Positions 15,101-28,226 of a DNA stretch of 64,000 nt are shown one piece after another. The DNA is from Rhopalosiphum padi. Taxonomy: Eukaryota; Arthropoda; Insecta; Hemiptera; Aphididae. Numbering within the stretch: the first letter of the stretch is position 1; every line of letters starts with the position of its first letter. Location: positions 47,208,748-47,272,747 of the forward strand of contig NC_083599.1 in NCBI RefSeq assembly GCF_020882245.1, in the 5' to 3' direction. Below the pieces are notes generated by a model, which was not told where the DNA came from, searched no databases, and was given only the letters and a program-made list of their open reading frames with translations. The translations under genes were made by a program, and so were the position numbers.

Positions 15101-17574
15101 ATAGTAATCGTACGACAATTACGCTCATAGTAAATTTATATGTCAGATGTTAACTACAATTTGAGTAATAAAATAACATAATAAAGCTGCTGCAATTAAT
15201 ATGAAATAATATGTATATATTATATACATTAGTATATTAAATTGAAAGATCTATACAATTTATACGGTTTAGTTTTTTTTTCTCATCAATATAAGGTACC
15301 TAAATACAACGATAATTGTATTTAAATATAAACAAATTATACGATTCTACACACGGAGTAGGTTGTAGGTAGTATTAGTATATTATGCATAGGTGTTAAC
15401 TTTTATTGCTTATTATTATTTTTGTCGTACTTATCGCGTGAGAGACAAAACAAGACGAAATAAAAAAAAGAAATTATTTCATTTTGGTCTTGGCCGCGGA
15501 AGATAAATAATATAATATTATCTAACGCACGTGTGATGCGTTTGAATGATATTCTAAACGGAGGGGCCGAGGGGGTATTGCGTTTCGTTTGTATAAAAGT
15601 ACAATTAAAATACATTGTAATAATGAAGATTTATAGATTCGTTTGTTTAAATAATGTTTTAATCTCTTCATTCGTTATAAATTATAATATAAGCGGTCTT
15701 CATTGAATTGCTATGCATTGCATACCCAACAAAATGTATATGTATGTCGAAGAAGAAAAAAAATGACACGGAGATAATTCTTATCATATTAAATTACAAT
15801 GTATGTATTATAATATACACGCGCGCGCTGTATAAAAACCCATACGGTTAGAACAGTATTATAGGTATGTAATTTTGCAGCATTATGTAGGTCGGTTAAA
15901 TTCTTTCTGTTCTATAACTATACAGCGTTTTGCGTACAAGTGAAAGATTTATCTTATAGGTATTTAGGTATATACCTGCGCGTCCTGCTACGACTATATA
16001 CTTATATACATCTCAAAGTCGCTCTATCCTCATCATGCACCTATATAGGTAATATAAAATAAACGTATGTTTAAATTTTTTTCTTCTATACGCTCATCAT
16101 AATATCATACATTATAACTACTGCAATAATATAATAATATGGTTTTTAACGTTTTTTTGTCTATAAACATTTTTTACGGACACCTCATCAACAGCTAAAC
16201 ACGTATACTATTTATATATGTTTAAACAATAATAATGATAGAATACCTATAGTGTAGGTATATACGAGCTGCCCTGTCCAGTTAATAGAAATCCGGGCAA
16301 CTCGAGGCCCTATGTTTTAATGCATACATCTTAATTCAAGCTGAAAAATTATTTTTAAATAAGTATAAACACTATACGTGTGATATTTTATTCAATTATA
16401 TAGTAACGTAGTAGTGCGTGGTATAATTTAAAGATATTGATTATTGTTGATCGTTTAATATTGTGATAAAACTTACAACAATTATGGATACCTACACATT
16501 TCACATAATATATTATATATGTTAATATCTTATGTACAACAAACACGTAAGTACGTTTCTGAAAATATTGAATTTGTTTCTTCTTATAAATAAATTATTA
16601 TTACTTTTTAATTACATCTTAATTGGTCGTATTGATATTTAATGGACTATTGGACTAATATAGGTAATAATGATTATTTTATGCTGTCTGTATATTTATA
16701 ATACATACTATTTTTGTATCTAAAAAAGTGATCATTGCAGTTGCGACAGAATTATTAAAAGTATAATATTTAAAATAAAATAAAAAACTAGACGTTTATT
16801 ACACATCACGATTGTAACATATTATTATAACATTTTATTTACTTATATATATATATATATTATATACTTTTAAAATATAAAATATACTCTTAGGTTATGC
16901 TCTGAATAACGCATAGATAATATATAATAATATAACGTCGTTTACATATTAAAATATTACTCGGACGTGGTATGGCACTATACCTGTATATGGGTTACCT
17001 GCACGGCTGCACAGTATTATACCTATACACGTTTTCACCACAATATTATAATATTATGTGTACTACATATAATAAATAATAATTAATAAAATACATGTAA
17101 TAATACCAAACGTTATTGATGATTACGAACGATGGCGTTCGGAGCGATACAGCGCGCGTATAATATAATACGTATTATACATGTATTATTTATATGATAT
17201 TTTATTATTTTAATAATAATAATGATGATGATGATATAATAATAATCGCTCGTCAAGAAAACGTTATTAAATAAACGACATGATAATATATTATAATATA
17301 CGACCCGGACGGGTCTGACGGAATCCGTCGACGTGGTCCACATGGGGTGCAGTGGGGTGGGCGGGGAGCGCCTATCTATCAGCTAATCGTTTCGCGACGG
17401 GCGTAGGTATACGCGTTTCGTGCGCGCACGCACGCAAGTTTCCCGCAGCACTCTTTCGCGGGGTCTCGGGCCGACTGTTACAACAAATTAACGACGTCGT
17501 CGTATATACGAAATTCTGGTCTCGCGTTTCGGTATAATACCACATTACTATATAATATACCACGTATATTACAA
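8831..17574. other. AT-rich intergenic sequence, no gene recognised
   Basis: Short frames (for example 9181-9477 and 9757-9978) lack motifs and splice context. A small CpG-rich patch lies at 17300-17540. The (CA)n run at 12151 is listed separately. Confidence 0.6.
12151..12186. repeat. (CA)n microsatellite
   Basis: Nearly uninterrupted CA dinucleotide run, with one interruption (CATACA) at its start. Confidence 0.95.
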
Positions 17575-18409
17575 TATTATACAGAGCGATTCACCGAGCG
17601 TGCTCTCCATCACCCCCCCGTGTTTTCCTTTAACATCGAATTCATTCAAATTCTGATTTTTTAAACTCTAAAATACACACCGCAATACATAATATATATA
17701 TTATAAGTGGACATATTTTCAAATAGTACTTGTATTTTTTTATACAACTAGGTTATATTTTTTTAGGAGTTTCCTGTGGCGATACCGACTATTTTTTTTT
17801 TCGCTTTTTTTTTACTCGTGAATTGTTGTTCCGGATAACTTTTTTTGAAAATGTTGATGTATACATATTATTATCTAAATCGAAATGCAAACGAGTAGTT
17901 TTTGAGTTATTTAAATTTGTGCGTACCTACTATTTACTAAGGATGATGGTAGGAAGATTTAAAAACTTAGTATACCTAATCAATATTAATCTATACATCA
18001 CGGTTTGTGATTTGTTAAAATGTCAAGTATAGGTAGGTACAGTAAATAATAAATATAGAGTAAATATTACAGATCCACTATTACATCAGTTCTTTATTTT
18101 ATAGTTAAACCATTTTTAAGGACCATCACTATATCCTTAGTATACGCACATTAATAACTATTCTAAATTTTGATTTATATATACATCAGAATAATTATCA
18201 ACAAAATTATCTACTTTACATTGAAAAACATTAAGTTCTTAGTCACTACGGTACACTGCTCCTTAAATGATTTATAAATTATAAATAATCAGAAATATGA
18301 TGGTCCTTAAACATACTAAACAATTCCAAAAACCATAATTTAAATGATTTCATTGTTAAATGTAAAAGTGGTGATGGTGCGCATGCTTGGAGAATCACCC
18401 TGTATTATA
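17575..18409. mobile_element. Non-autonomous DNA transposon with imperfect terminal inverted repeats
   Basis: The element runs from CAG at 17582 to CTG at 18402 (821 bp). Its first 40 bases (CAGAGCGATTCACCGAGCGT and onward to CCATCACC) match the reverse complement of its last 40 (CAGGGTGATTCTCCAAGCAT and onward) with several mismatches. TATTATA flanks both ends (17575-17581 and 18403-18409) and could be the target duplication, though in such AT-rich DNA chance is possible. A second internal inverted pair (AAGGACCATCA near 18118 and TGATGGTCCTT near 18299) is present. No transposase frame is seen. Superfamily is not assigned. Confidence 0.72.
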
Positions 18410-20867
18410 ATAGGAGATAGCGCGTGGGAGTCGTCTGCTATATTGGCGAATACTGTTAAAAACTAAAATTTAAAAAAAAAAAAACAAAACAATAATAATA
18501 CAAAATAATATATGTACGTATGGGTGTCGTACGTATATATATATGTTTAGACTCTCGCGCTATACATCATACATTATACGTCTTGTCGTGCCTGGTTGTA
18601 TTCATCATATACGCGTGTATATATATATATATACTTATAGTATATTATATATTATCATGTCGGAGGCGTACCGCCTCGAGACGAGGTCCGACGCCGAACA
18701 GTGTACAGGGTGTCCATTTCACCATCATTCACCGCATTGGTCCACGCCAACAACGTTTTCTTGATTAATATTTTCGATAAGTACGATTTTCTATAATCAT
18801 TATGAGTATAGGTATACCGCAGTGGAGAACCACGAGTCACGACGACCTGTATTTTATATTATAACTCTGTATATTTTTTTATTTTTTTGTTTAGGTGTAT
18901 AACATGACGAGTATATGCGGCTAGCAAACACCAACAGTTCTCTGAAATACGTACGTACTAAACAAGGATGCAGTCGAGATGCGCTTAAAAACAAACAAGG
19001 AACATTTTATTTAATTTTAGTTTCGTGGATTTGTTTGTCTTAGCATCATTTTTATAGATTAATTTAAATTAAATAAAATATTAATACAATTCTCTACTTT
19101 TCATATTTACAATCAATTTGCAATAAATAATAATTATAGATATAGTTACAGAGATAAACTGTGTTATGCAGCATAACTTATGTTGATGACACTGTAATTC
19201 AGAATTCTAGTTAAAAGCTTAAATTAAGATGACTTATACAAGAGAGCTAATTTTTGTTTAACGTCTACAGTAAAAATTGATGCGATAATAATAATAATAA
19301 TAACTTACATATATAGTCAAATCTAAGCATATCGTTTTTAATATTACGAATGCTTCATATCATTTTATAAGTCCTGACTTTTCATTATGTGTACAATCTT
19401 TTAATTGTAAATATCTAAATTGTGTGTGTGTGTGTGTACCTTATTGGAAAGAGTTGATTGCGTTAAGTATCTTGGTAAATATTTTAACTATAGACTATAC
19501 TAAAGTTTGTTGAAAACATATTTATTATGTAAATAATCTTATTAGAAATTTATGTAATAACTAATAAGTTAATAAATACTGTTTGCACAAAAAAATGCTA
19601 GATTTTAAAACTATTAGAACTATTCACTTAGATTTTGCACAATCAGTTTTTTCGTATGGTCTCTCGATATGAGGCCGCACACACTCTTCCCACATCGATG
19701 GTCTATTTAAAACTATACATATATTAATTTAAATTATTCTTAATAAAGCTAGATTATATTTTTCTAACATAATTTATTCTGAGTTTAAGGTTTCTACTAT
19801 TACTTAAACTTATGAACGATTTGTCGACTTATTTTATTATATAATATATTGTATAAAGTATTAAAGTTAGTAAATTAGTAAATTTCTGCCTACTCATTAT
19901 TATAATACAAGAAATAAAAACAATTGTAATTTAATTGTACCGTTTAATAAACCTAATTTTGGAATGCTTATAGTCCTATAATGTAAGGATTTTTTTTAAT
20001 TCCTAATTATAATATTAATTTAAATAATTTTGTTAATTTTAATAGTTTATAAGTATTATATTAGCAATATTTAATATTTAAGTCGTAACATTGTATTTAA
20101 TATCGTAGCCTTTTATTATTTTGTCTGTTTTGTTTTTCTTATAATCTCTTTTTTAAGAACTCAACTTAACCGTCACAAGCATTCTTTGCTAACTGGTTAA
20201 GCTTTCAACTCATCTATTTTTATGATTCTATTTATATACGTATGTATTGTTGTTGGTAAATAAATTAATAATATTATTATTATTATTATAATTATTATGT
20301 AGTCGTATTGACGTATTATAAAATAACAAAGTGTTTTGTAGTATAAAATACTGTCTAAGGTTATGAAATATGAATAATCATAACGTGTAATTGTTTACTT
20401 TAAAATATAAAAGTTTGACCTGTAACTGATGTGAATTCATATATTACTACTACTAATAATAATAAAAATACATTATTGTTAGAAAAGTGACAACCATGTT
20501 GTTTTGTTTTCACTGAAGTCGGTAAATTGCGTCCACAAAAAGGCCACAATCATATAAACTACATCACTACTTACGCAAATTGTGGATCGAGTATTTTTGA
20601 AACATACGTAAATGTAAATTGCGTTTCAGGATATTTTGTCATATTTTTAGTCAGCAAAACAATTTAAAGACAAGTTATAATCTACGATGTAGATAATGTG
20701 ATACTGATAAAGTTAGCACCACAATCACAACAACAATATATCTAACACCTTTGTTGCATGGGAACTTGTATTGACATAGTTAGATTACTCTCAGACGATT
20801 ACAAATATAAAAAATAATAATATAGCTGAACATTAAATTATGTGTTTTATATTTTAATTTTTACACA
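18410..20867. other. AT-rich intergenic sequence, no gene recognised
   Basis: Contains short AAT/TAA and TG microsatellites (19287-19303, 19422-19437, 20265-20290) and a modest CpG-rich patch at 18655-18760. No supported gene. Confidence 0.6.
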
Positions 20868-21570
20868 AATCCAATTTCAACAAAATCGATTTTATTTTTT
20901 TGATTTAACTTAAAAACGCATAACCTTAGGTAGGTACTTGACATTTATACCAATTGTTAATATTATAGTTTTATATTTACAAATAAAATGTACAAAATAC
21001 TTCACTATTTTTTAGTTATTTAAAGGCATAAGAAATTTTTAATTTTTTTTAGATTTTTTTATAAAAGTCGATTAAAATTTATTTGCTTAGTATAAGTACT
21101 TGAAAATTTAATACAAGATCCCACAAAACATAATTTTATGTCTGTAGAAAATTTTTAAACTAGAATTTTGACTTAATTTGTCGAAATCGCAAGAAACTAG
21201 AAGCTATTTTGTAGTTAAAAATGTATACAATTTTTTTTCTTGTATTTTAGTTTCTAAAAATGTAATACAAGATTATTCATTAGTAGTTTATATAATTTAT
21301 ATTGGAACCATATTACCATAAAATCTAATAAATAAGTTATACAATTATTTTTATAAGCATTTCAAGTTCAAATTTGGACGAAATTACTTATTTAAACGAT
21401 AAGTAATGATATATTAATAATTATAATAATATAATAATTTTTTTATAATTTAAAAACATTCATGGGAACTTATACTGTTACGTATTTTATATTATTATGA
21501 ATTTTAATATACAATAACATTTTTCATTTATTTTAAAATCCACCTATAGTACATATTATTATTATTATTT
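20868..21570 (-). repeat. Dispersed repeat fragment, intergenic
   Basis: Contains CCAATTTCAACAAAATCGAT and AACGCATAACCTTAG, the reverse complement of the interior of the 50588-51560 element. Its later part (TTTAAAAACATTCATGGGAACTT) also recurs at 24490-24520. No reading frame. Confidence 0.5.
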
Positions 21571-22849
21571 AGTGCGATTTATTACTAAAATGAGACGCGT
21601 TGTTGCAGATACCAAACGAAACAAACGTAGTGAGACTGTGAGAGCATACTAATATACATGCTATCATTGCTATCATTAGTTAATAATTACAAAAAGGCCA
21701 GAAAATGTGTCTATTCCGTGATAAAATAAATATTGATGTAAAAAAAAGTAGAAAATACGTTACACCGGAAGACGTTTGCAGAAAACGTGTGAAATCGATA
21801 TTTTCAACAGACCTGTAAACCCGTCCCGTCAAAATGTCACCCTGATAATAAATAATAGTGAAATTGAAAAAAAAACTACCGATGGGAAATGTTTACCGAA
21901 TACGATTAAAATCGGCGTGACCAGTCGCATAAATCATATTGGCACCCCGTCTACCCTTGGCGCTTTTATTATACAGTGATTTATTATTTTATCGCTAAAA
22001 ATTTGATCAATCGACAATCGTATTGTGTGACGTACGAAATAATAACAACGTATTATATGTGTCACCGATATCGATATAGTTTTGACGTAGGTCGTAAATA
22101 TATTTACACGTTTTTTTGTCCGTTTTCTTGTCGAAAAGACATAGTAAATATATCATAACGGATTAAGTTGTCATTGCGTGAATTATTATGGGCACTTTGT
22201 TGGAAAAATAAAAGGAAACCGCGTCAGCTGGCGGATATCCTATATAACGCAGATAATTCCTTTTATCCCGTTGTTTGAACTGTAGAAAAAACGACGACGA
22301 TAATAATAATAATAATAATAATAGGTACTAAAAATGGCAAGTGCATTGTGTCCCTGTTGAATCGAACGTCGTCCTAATGATGTAGTCTGTCGATAATAAA
22401 TCGTTGTGGACACTGGACACACACGATAGTGTTTATTTTTTAACGTGTGGGGTTTCATTTTTTTTCTTCGCTGTTGTCCGGACTGCGATTTCACGACTGT
22501 AATGCTAAGCCGATACAACAATAGAAAAATATAATCGTAGCCGATCGGCGTCACATCATGTACATATTCTATAGTACATAGTAATAACGTATAATGATAT
22601 ATTTTATATATTACCCATATTATTATTATTACATCAACATAGGAACGAGGAAGAAAAATTACTCCGTAAACAATATTGTGCTCGGTCCTTTCAGACGCGT
22701 TTCGGGGTTGTCCGCGGGAGGTTCAGGCTAATGGTGTTTGCTTTGATCCCGTTTCTAATATACATTATATAATATGTCGTCCGATACCTGCGGGTTTCGA
22801 CAATGAACTCAGCGCGCGTGTATTCCCGCGTGCTATATACATGTACATA

Positions 22850-22883
<34 letters not shown>

Positions 22884-23694
22884 CAGCACACGATGCATTG
22901 CGGACACTATATATACAATATATATATATATGATAGAAATAGAATATATATATATTATATGTATATAATATGTACGTGTTCGGTGCGACTATATCGAGTC
23001 GTTTTTATAATATGCAGGCGATTATTACATTGTACTCCGACGCAGACGATCGATTCTCACCGCTTAAGAGGACGTCACACCGAGAGGTTTGTCAGCTATA
23101 TTATGGCGTGATATCTCACACGCGGAACGCTGAATAATGTACATATTATTATATGGTATTGTATATAACATCTATCACACATATTGTGTTGTACGGCACG
23201 GATCACGGACGGGGTGATGAAGCTCGACGATGATCTGCTGCAGCGTTAAATGATCGTGAATTCCGGACACGACTGCGCGGCGTTCGTACAACTATTTCTG
23301 CCGACGAATGTACGCCTGTTACACCCTTAGGGCCTTGGAGTCGAGAGACGCCGAAAATATGATACGGTTGTGTAGGTATATCGTGTATTATAATAGGAAA
23401 TGAACCGAAGAGAGCGAGGCACTGCGCGAGTAGTGTAGCGCCTATACCGTGCAATTGCCAATGAAATCGATGTTCTATCGGATTAGGATAAATAGTAAGT
23501 ATCACTTAAGTGGTACATCATAAAGGTATAAATCATGATAAATACAACATTTATTACAAACGCGTATTTATCACTCACAGATATTTTTAGATTTTGAAGC
23601 GATATAAGTATAGTCGATAAAATGCTTTAATTTTAAAAAATGGAGGTGGTTTCTGGTAGTAAATTTTGTACTATAGGGAGGTTAAAGATTAAGG
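21571..23694. other. Intergenic sequence with a CpG-richer part, no gene recognised
   Basis: 22200-23480 has more CpG than its surroundings. The minus-strand frame at 23203-23505 (100 codons) shows no domain, no splice context and no similarity that I recognise, so it is not called a gene. Confidence 0.5.
22852..22880. repeat. (ATT)n microsatellite
   Basis: About nine TTA/ATT units, followed by further TA-rich alternating sequence to about 22975. Confidence 0.9.
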
Positions 23695-24600
23695 AAAAAC
23701 GAGAACTTTTACGTAAATCCAATTTTGACACAATCTATTTTGATGGTGTAACTCGAAAACGATTAATAAATAACCCTAGATCCTTGACATTTTCACCAAA
23801 TATTTATGATATTATTTCTTATTAGATATAAAATTCTTAAAATATTTCGAGCTATTTATATTATAGGCATTAGAAATTTTCTTTTTTTTCTTCTGTACAT
23901 GTCAATTAAAAATTATTCGTTGGGCACAGATATTAAAAAAGCTAATTTAAAGCGCCTCATAAGTTTTTATTTTCTGAATTAAAATATATCGAAAATCTAT
24001 TTACTTAGTCACGAGATTTTTTTACAAGTACTTTACTTTAAAATAAAGTTAGAAATTTGATAAAATTAATTTTATACCTATAAGGTTTGAAAATTGAATA
24101 CAGTTTTATACTATATAACTAATTATATTTAAATATAAATATATATAAAAATATATTATAAGTTTAGCAACATATGTGTAAAAAAAAAAAATATATACTA
24201 AAAAGCCAAATTAATATTTTATGAGCATTTGAAGTTTAAATTTTTACAACATTATCAACCGTAAAATAATTATTTCTCCTTATAAACGATTTGATGTTTT
24301 GTTGTATTAAAAAATTAACAGTATAAATACTTAAAATTATTTTTATCATCATTAATATGATCAAATTTCAAAATTTTTTTTCAATTATTTTTCCATAAAC
24401 GTCAAGAAAAAATTACTTCCTTGATCAAAATTCTTGACAATTTCACGAAATCCAAAACAATGAATAACGATGTTAATTATGTTATAGTATAATTTAAAAA
24501 CATTATTTGTGGGAACTTAAAACTTTTATGTATATTATATTATTATGAATTTTACTGCAATTATTTATTTTTTTATTTTTTTTTAAATATTATCTACGTA
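23695..24600 (-). repeat. Dispersed repeat fragment running into the left inverted-repeat arm
   Basis: Shares AATCCAATTTTGACACAATC and the block ATTTAAAAACATTATTTGTGGGAACTT with the copy at 20868-21570. The inverted-repeat arm starts inside it at about 24063, so only its inner part was duplicated to 29.6-30.1 kb. Confidence 0.5.
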
Positions 24601-25900
24601 TATATATAATAATTCAATTCTGTTATTACAATAAATGCAATGTTTTTAACATGATTGAATCAATCTAGGTATTGTAAATTGTAATACTAATAGTGTAATA
24701 AATTACTTTAATAGTAATATCAAAAATTTACATGAAATATGATGATAATAAATATATGTGATAAAGCTACAAAAAAAAAAAAAAAGATGCCAACGGCACG
24801 TAGTGTTCCCAAGCGGTCACCCATCCAAGTACTAACTACGCCCGACGTTGCTTAACTTCAGTGATCGGACGAGAACTGGTGTATTCAACGTGGTATGGTC
24901 GTTGGCGAAGAGTACGTGATGTCGGACTACAAATAATTATATGCCTCACTTTTTTCTATCTTACAAATAATTTAATAAGAATATAATGAAGTATACAATA
25001 TAGCAAACTTAGTAATCCACTCGAACTCGACTCTAATGTACAACAGTGCCCACGAGCCTACCTATTTTTTTAACGTTAAATTCAAGTTTTGTTTGGCTAG
25101 AATTGTGACCTATATAGAAGCTTCAATAGCAAAATATGGTCAAATTTTGTAAGCCACAAATAGTATTTCATGTATTTCAACAAAGCTTTAGGTAATTTTA
25201 GTGTCGGACCAACAACCTCACAAGTTACACAATACAAAAATATACATCAAGCATAGGTAGCTGAATAAAAGATTAACATTTGTTTAACTGGAAAATAAAA
25301 CGTAATTAAAGCCAGTACAAATATACAAGGATGAACGTAAATCAATTTAAAAAAAAAACTCAGACTATTATACGTATAGCGTAGGTAAACATCAGTCACT
25401 AATAGTTTTCAGACAATAATTAAATTCTAATTTTCGTGGTTTATTATAAAATTATAAATTATCGCTGTGTACAGTCACAAAATTTAATACCTATTGGCTA
25501 TTACCAATGCATGTATGCATTTGTATTTAACATATTATAAGTTTAGTTTTAATTTATACTCGTCGTTTATTCATAGACGAGATATTTTTTTTCTTAACAG
25601 GTGTTTTACAAAACGAATGATTGATATTAACATTATTTGTATTATTATAACATTAATGATAACATGATAATAAAGAATGTTTCGTGACGTTCCGCACATC
25701 AAACGAAAACACTTATGCAACATTGCCATTACGATTTCTCGATTTTAAGAGGTTAAAAACTATATATACTATATTACTATGTGGCTTTTAAACATTATTA
25801 AATATAAATTATTATTATTTACTTTATCATATTATTTATCCCACAGTTATAACATCTATAACACTACAATTATATATTATAGACATTCTATGCTTCATAT
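24063..25900. repeat. Left arm of a large inverted repeat carrying a 5S rRNA gene
   Basis: About 1.84 kb that is repeated in reverse complement at 28227-30113. Blocks checked by eye along the arms (for example 25660-25890 against 28230-28460, and 24810-24905 against 29221-29315) agree almost base for base. The outer end lies inside a dispersed repeat that starts near 23695. The inner end is at TGCTTCATAT. Confidence 0.9.
24787..24906 (-). rRNA. 5S ribosomal RNA, copy A
   Basis: Read on the minus strand it begins GCCAACGACCATACCACGTT and ends GTGCCGTTGGCAT, 120 nt, the length and ends of an insect 5S rRNA. The internal RNA polymerase III control region is present (AAGTTAAGCAACGTCGGGC and GGATGGGTGACC). 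A long T run directly downstream would terminate transcription. It lies within the left arm of the inverted repeat. Confidence 0.9.
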
Positions 25901-26169
25901 AGCATCAGCTACATAGGTAACTATATTGTGAGTCTGCAGAATCAACTTGATAAATGATAATTAATATTATATCAACATAATTTCCCACGGTAACCTAACA
26001 CTATTGAAGGCAATAAGTTCAGTTCACAATAATGATAATATAATCATTTTAAGTTGCTTGTTCCTCACACCATTTTATCGTTACGCCAAAGCCAAACGCC
26101 TACAACCAATATCGTATAAAAATAGTATAAAAACATCCTCACATTGATTCAAATATTTATATTTACAAA

Positions 26170-27190
26170 CCATATCCACTTTGGTCTGTACCCAACGTGT
26201 CAATTTTAATTTCATACGTTTTCGCGATGTAATGCATAATATACCTATGTTATCCTATGTTACCTATGTTATCTATATGTTATTAATTTGCACGATTAGT
26301 TTGTCAAATGTATGTTATCTGTACATTACATTGTATTTGTACATCTTATTAATTGTGCCCTATTTTAATGTATACCATTATATATATTTATACATATACA
26401 TAAAAAAATAATACGCGTTTTTTGTGACAACACAATTTAACTTTTTTCGAATTTTTTTTCACGGGGATGATGTTCCAAGTACTCTTCTGAGTGTCATCCG
26501 ATTTTTCATTATTTTTCGTTTGAGGGGACGGAGAGGGAGGCTTATATTTAAAGGTTACGTTTTTTTAGCGTGTTATTTAAATAATTTATTTTTCACAAGG
26601 ATGTACCAAATGAGCCTTCGAATAAACCACTCTTATTATTTTTAATTTTATTTTATTCGTTATTACAGTTATAAATATCATAAATTAAGTTAAATTATAA
26701 AAAATATTATATATTATGTAGCTAGGTTTTAAAAAGTTTAATTATAATAAAAAAAAAGCAATTTATATATAGGTACGAATCGATTACTTAACACACGAGC
26801 GAAGCCAGATTATGCAGCTAGTAGCTTTTATATAATTATTATATTGAAAATCGGACTTTCATTCGACCTGCATAATGTTCTTTTACTTAAAATTTAAAAA
26901 AGTAAACAAAATCCGAATATTCTACAAGACGTAAGAGTTTTTCCTGTTCTAGACAAAAAAATAGGCTTCGACCCCCTTAAAACTTAAATGGATCATATTG
27001 TTACTAATATTATAGTAATATAGACAATTGTTACACTGTAAAATTATCATCCTTACTGACTTATTAATAGATACTATTATTATTAAGTATTTTTAAATAT
27101 CAAAAATATGTAATTCTGTTAACAATAATGAGTTTAGATGACAATTAGATGTCGGAGAAACTTTAATAAAAAAATAAAAACATTGTACGT
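26170..27190. repeat. Diverged interspersed repeat, spacer copy
   Basis: Segments match, in reverse complement, 32870-33400. Examples are AAACCATATCCACTTTGGTC with the right-hand copy's CAACATGGATATGGTTT, TCGACCTGCATAATGTTCTT with GAACATTATGCAGGTCGGAT, and GATGTCGGAGAAACTTTAAT with ATTAAAGTTTCTCCGACATT. The left copy has about 600 bp (26220-26820) that the other lacks. No convincing reading frame. Confidence 0.6.
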
Positions 27191-27573
27191 AACTACATTT
27201 TTGACATTTAAAAAAAATAATTAAGACAAATGGAAAAGTTGCAAAAACATCGTAGAATCATTAAAAACATTATTTTTATCATTTAAAACAACATCGACTG
27301 TGCTAACAAATAACAATTTAATAATAAAAAGAAAAATATACAATAATACGTTGAAATAAATGCAATTGATTATTGTCATCCAAAGTCTATATAAAATAGA
27401 TAATATATATTATGCTTCAAACATTGGCCATGTCCAATAAAATAATTTCATACCACTTCATTAAATCGCTTCGTAAATCATATTAAATAATATTAATGAT
27501 TTACATATATAAAAATATTTACCTATTGTTATAGGTATTTGACTGGCTAGACATTTTAAAAATGAAAAAAAAA

Positions 27574-27693
27574 ATGCCAACGGCACGTAGTGTTCCCAAG
27601 CGGTCACCCATCCAAGTACTAACTACGCCCGACGTTGCTTAACTTCAGTGATCGGACGAGAACTGGTGTATTCAACGTGGTATGGTCGTTGGC
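27574..27693 (-). rRNA. 5S ribosomal RNA, copy B, in the spacer
   Basis: Same 120-nt sequence and orientation as copy A, with a T run downstream, but with different flanking sequence on both sides. It lies between the two arms of the inverted repeat and is not part of either arm. Confidence 0.9.
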
Positions 27694-28226
27694 GAGTAGT
27701 AGATGTGAGTACAGGAGGTGTCAAGTGAGTCACTGTTAGATTAGGAATTTAGGACCGTTTCTGTTCATTCGTGTCGTATTTCGTATACAATAATATTTCA
27801 TTGAATTCGAATTCAACACATCCATTACATAGATCCACTCGACACCTAATGTGGAGCAGAGCGGTACCCACTTACCAACTTCTTTTGTTATTAACTCTTC
27901 AGTTTACCTAATACATATATGAATTAACGAAATATAAACAAATAATTAATATTAAATAATAATAAAATTCAAGTATAAATTGCTTATATGCTGCTCCTAA
28001 TAAACTATTGTCAGTCTGCACTCTGCCACTCTGCAGCCTCATCTTGCTTATTATATATAACATTATATAATTTTTAATATTTTCCTATATCATCAAAATA
28101 AAAACATAATTCGTTTTTTTTTCTCGTAGGGTAAATTAATTTAATAAACTAAACTTTTATATTTTTGCTTGTAAATATATCGATTGACGTTCAAATTTAA
28201 AAACTGAATCAAGCTGGGTAAACCTG

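Noticed and set aside
23203..23505. 100-codon minus-strand frame
   Set aside because: Non-repetitive, but no motif, no similarity known to me and no support for splicing or expression.
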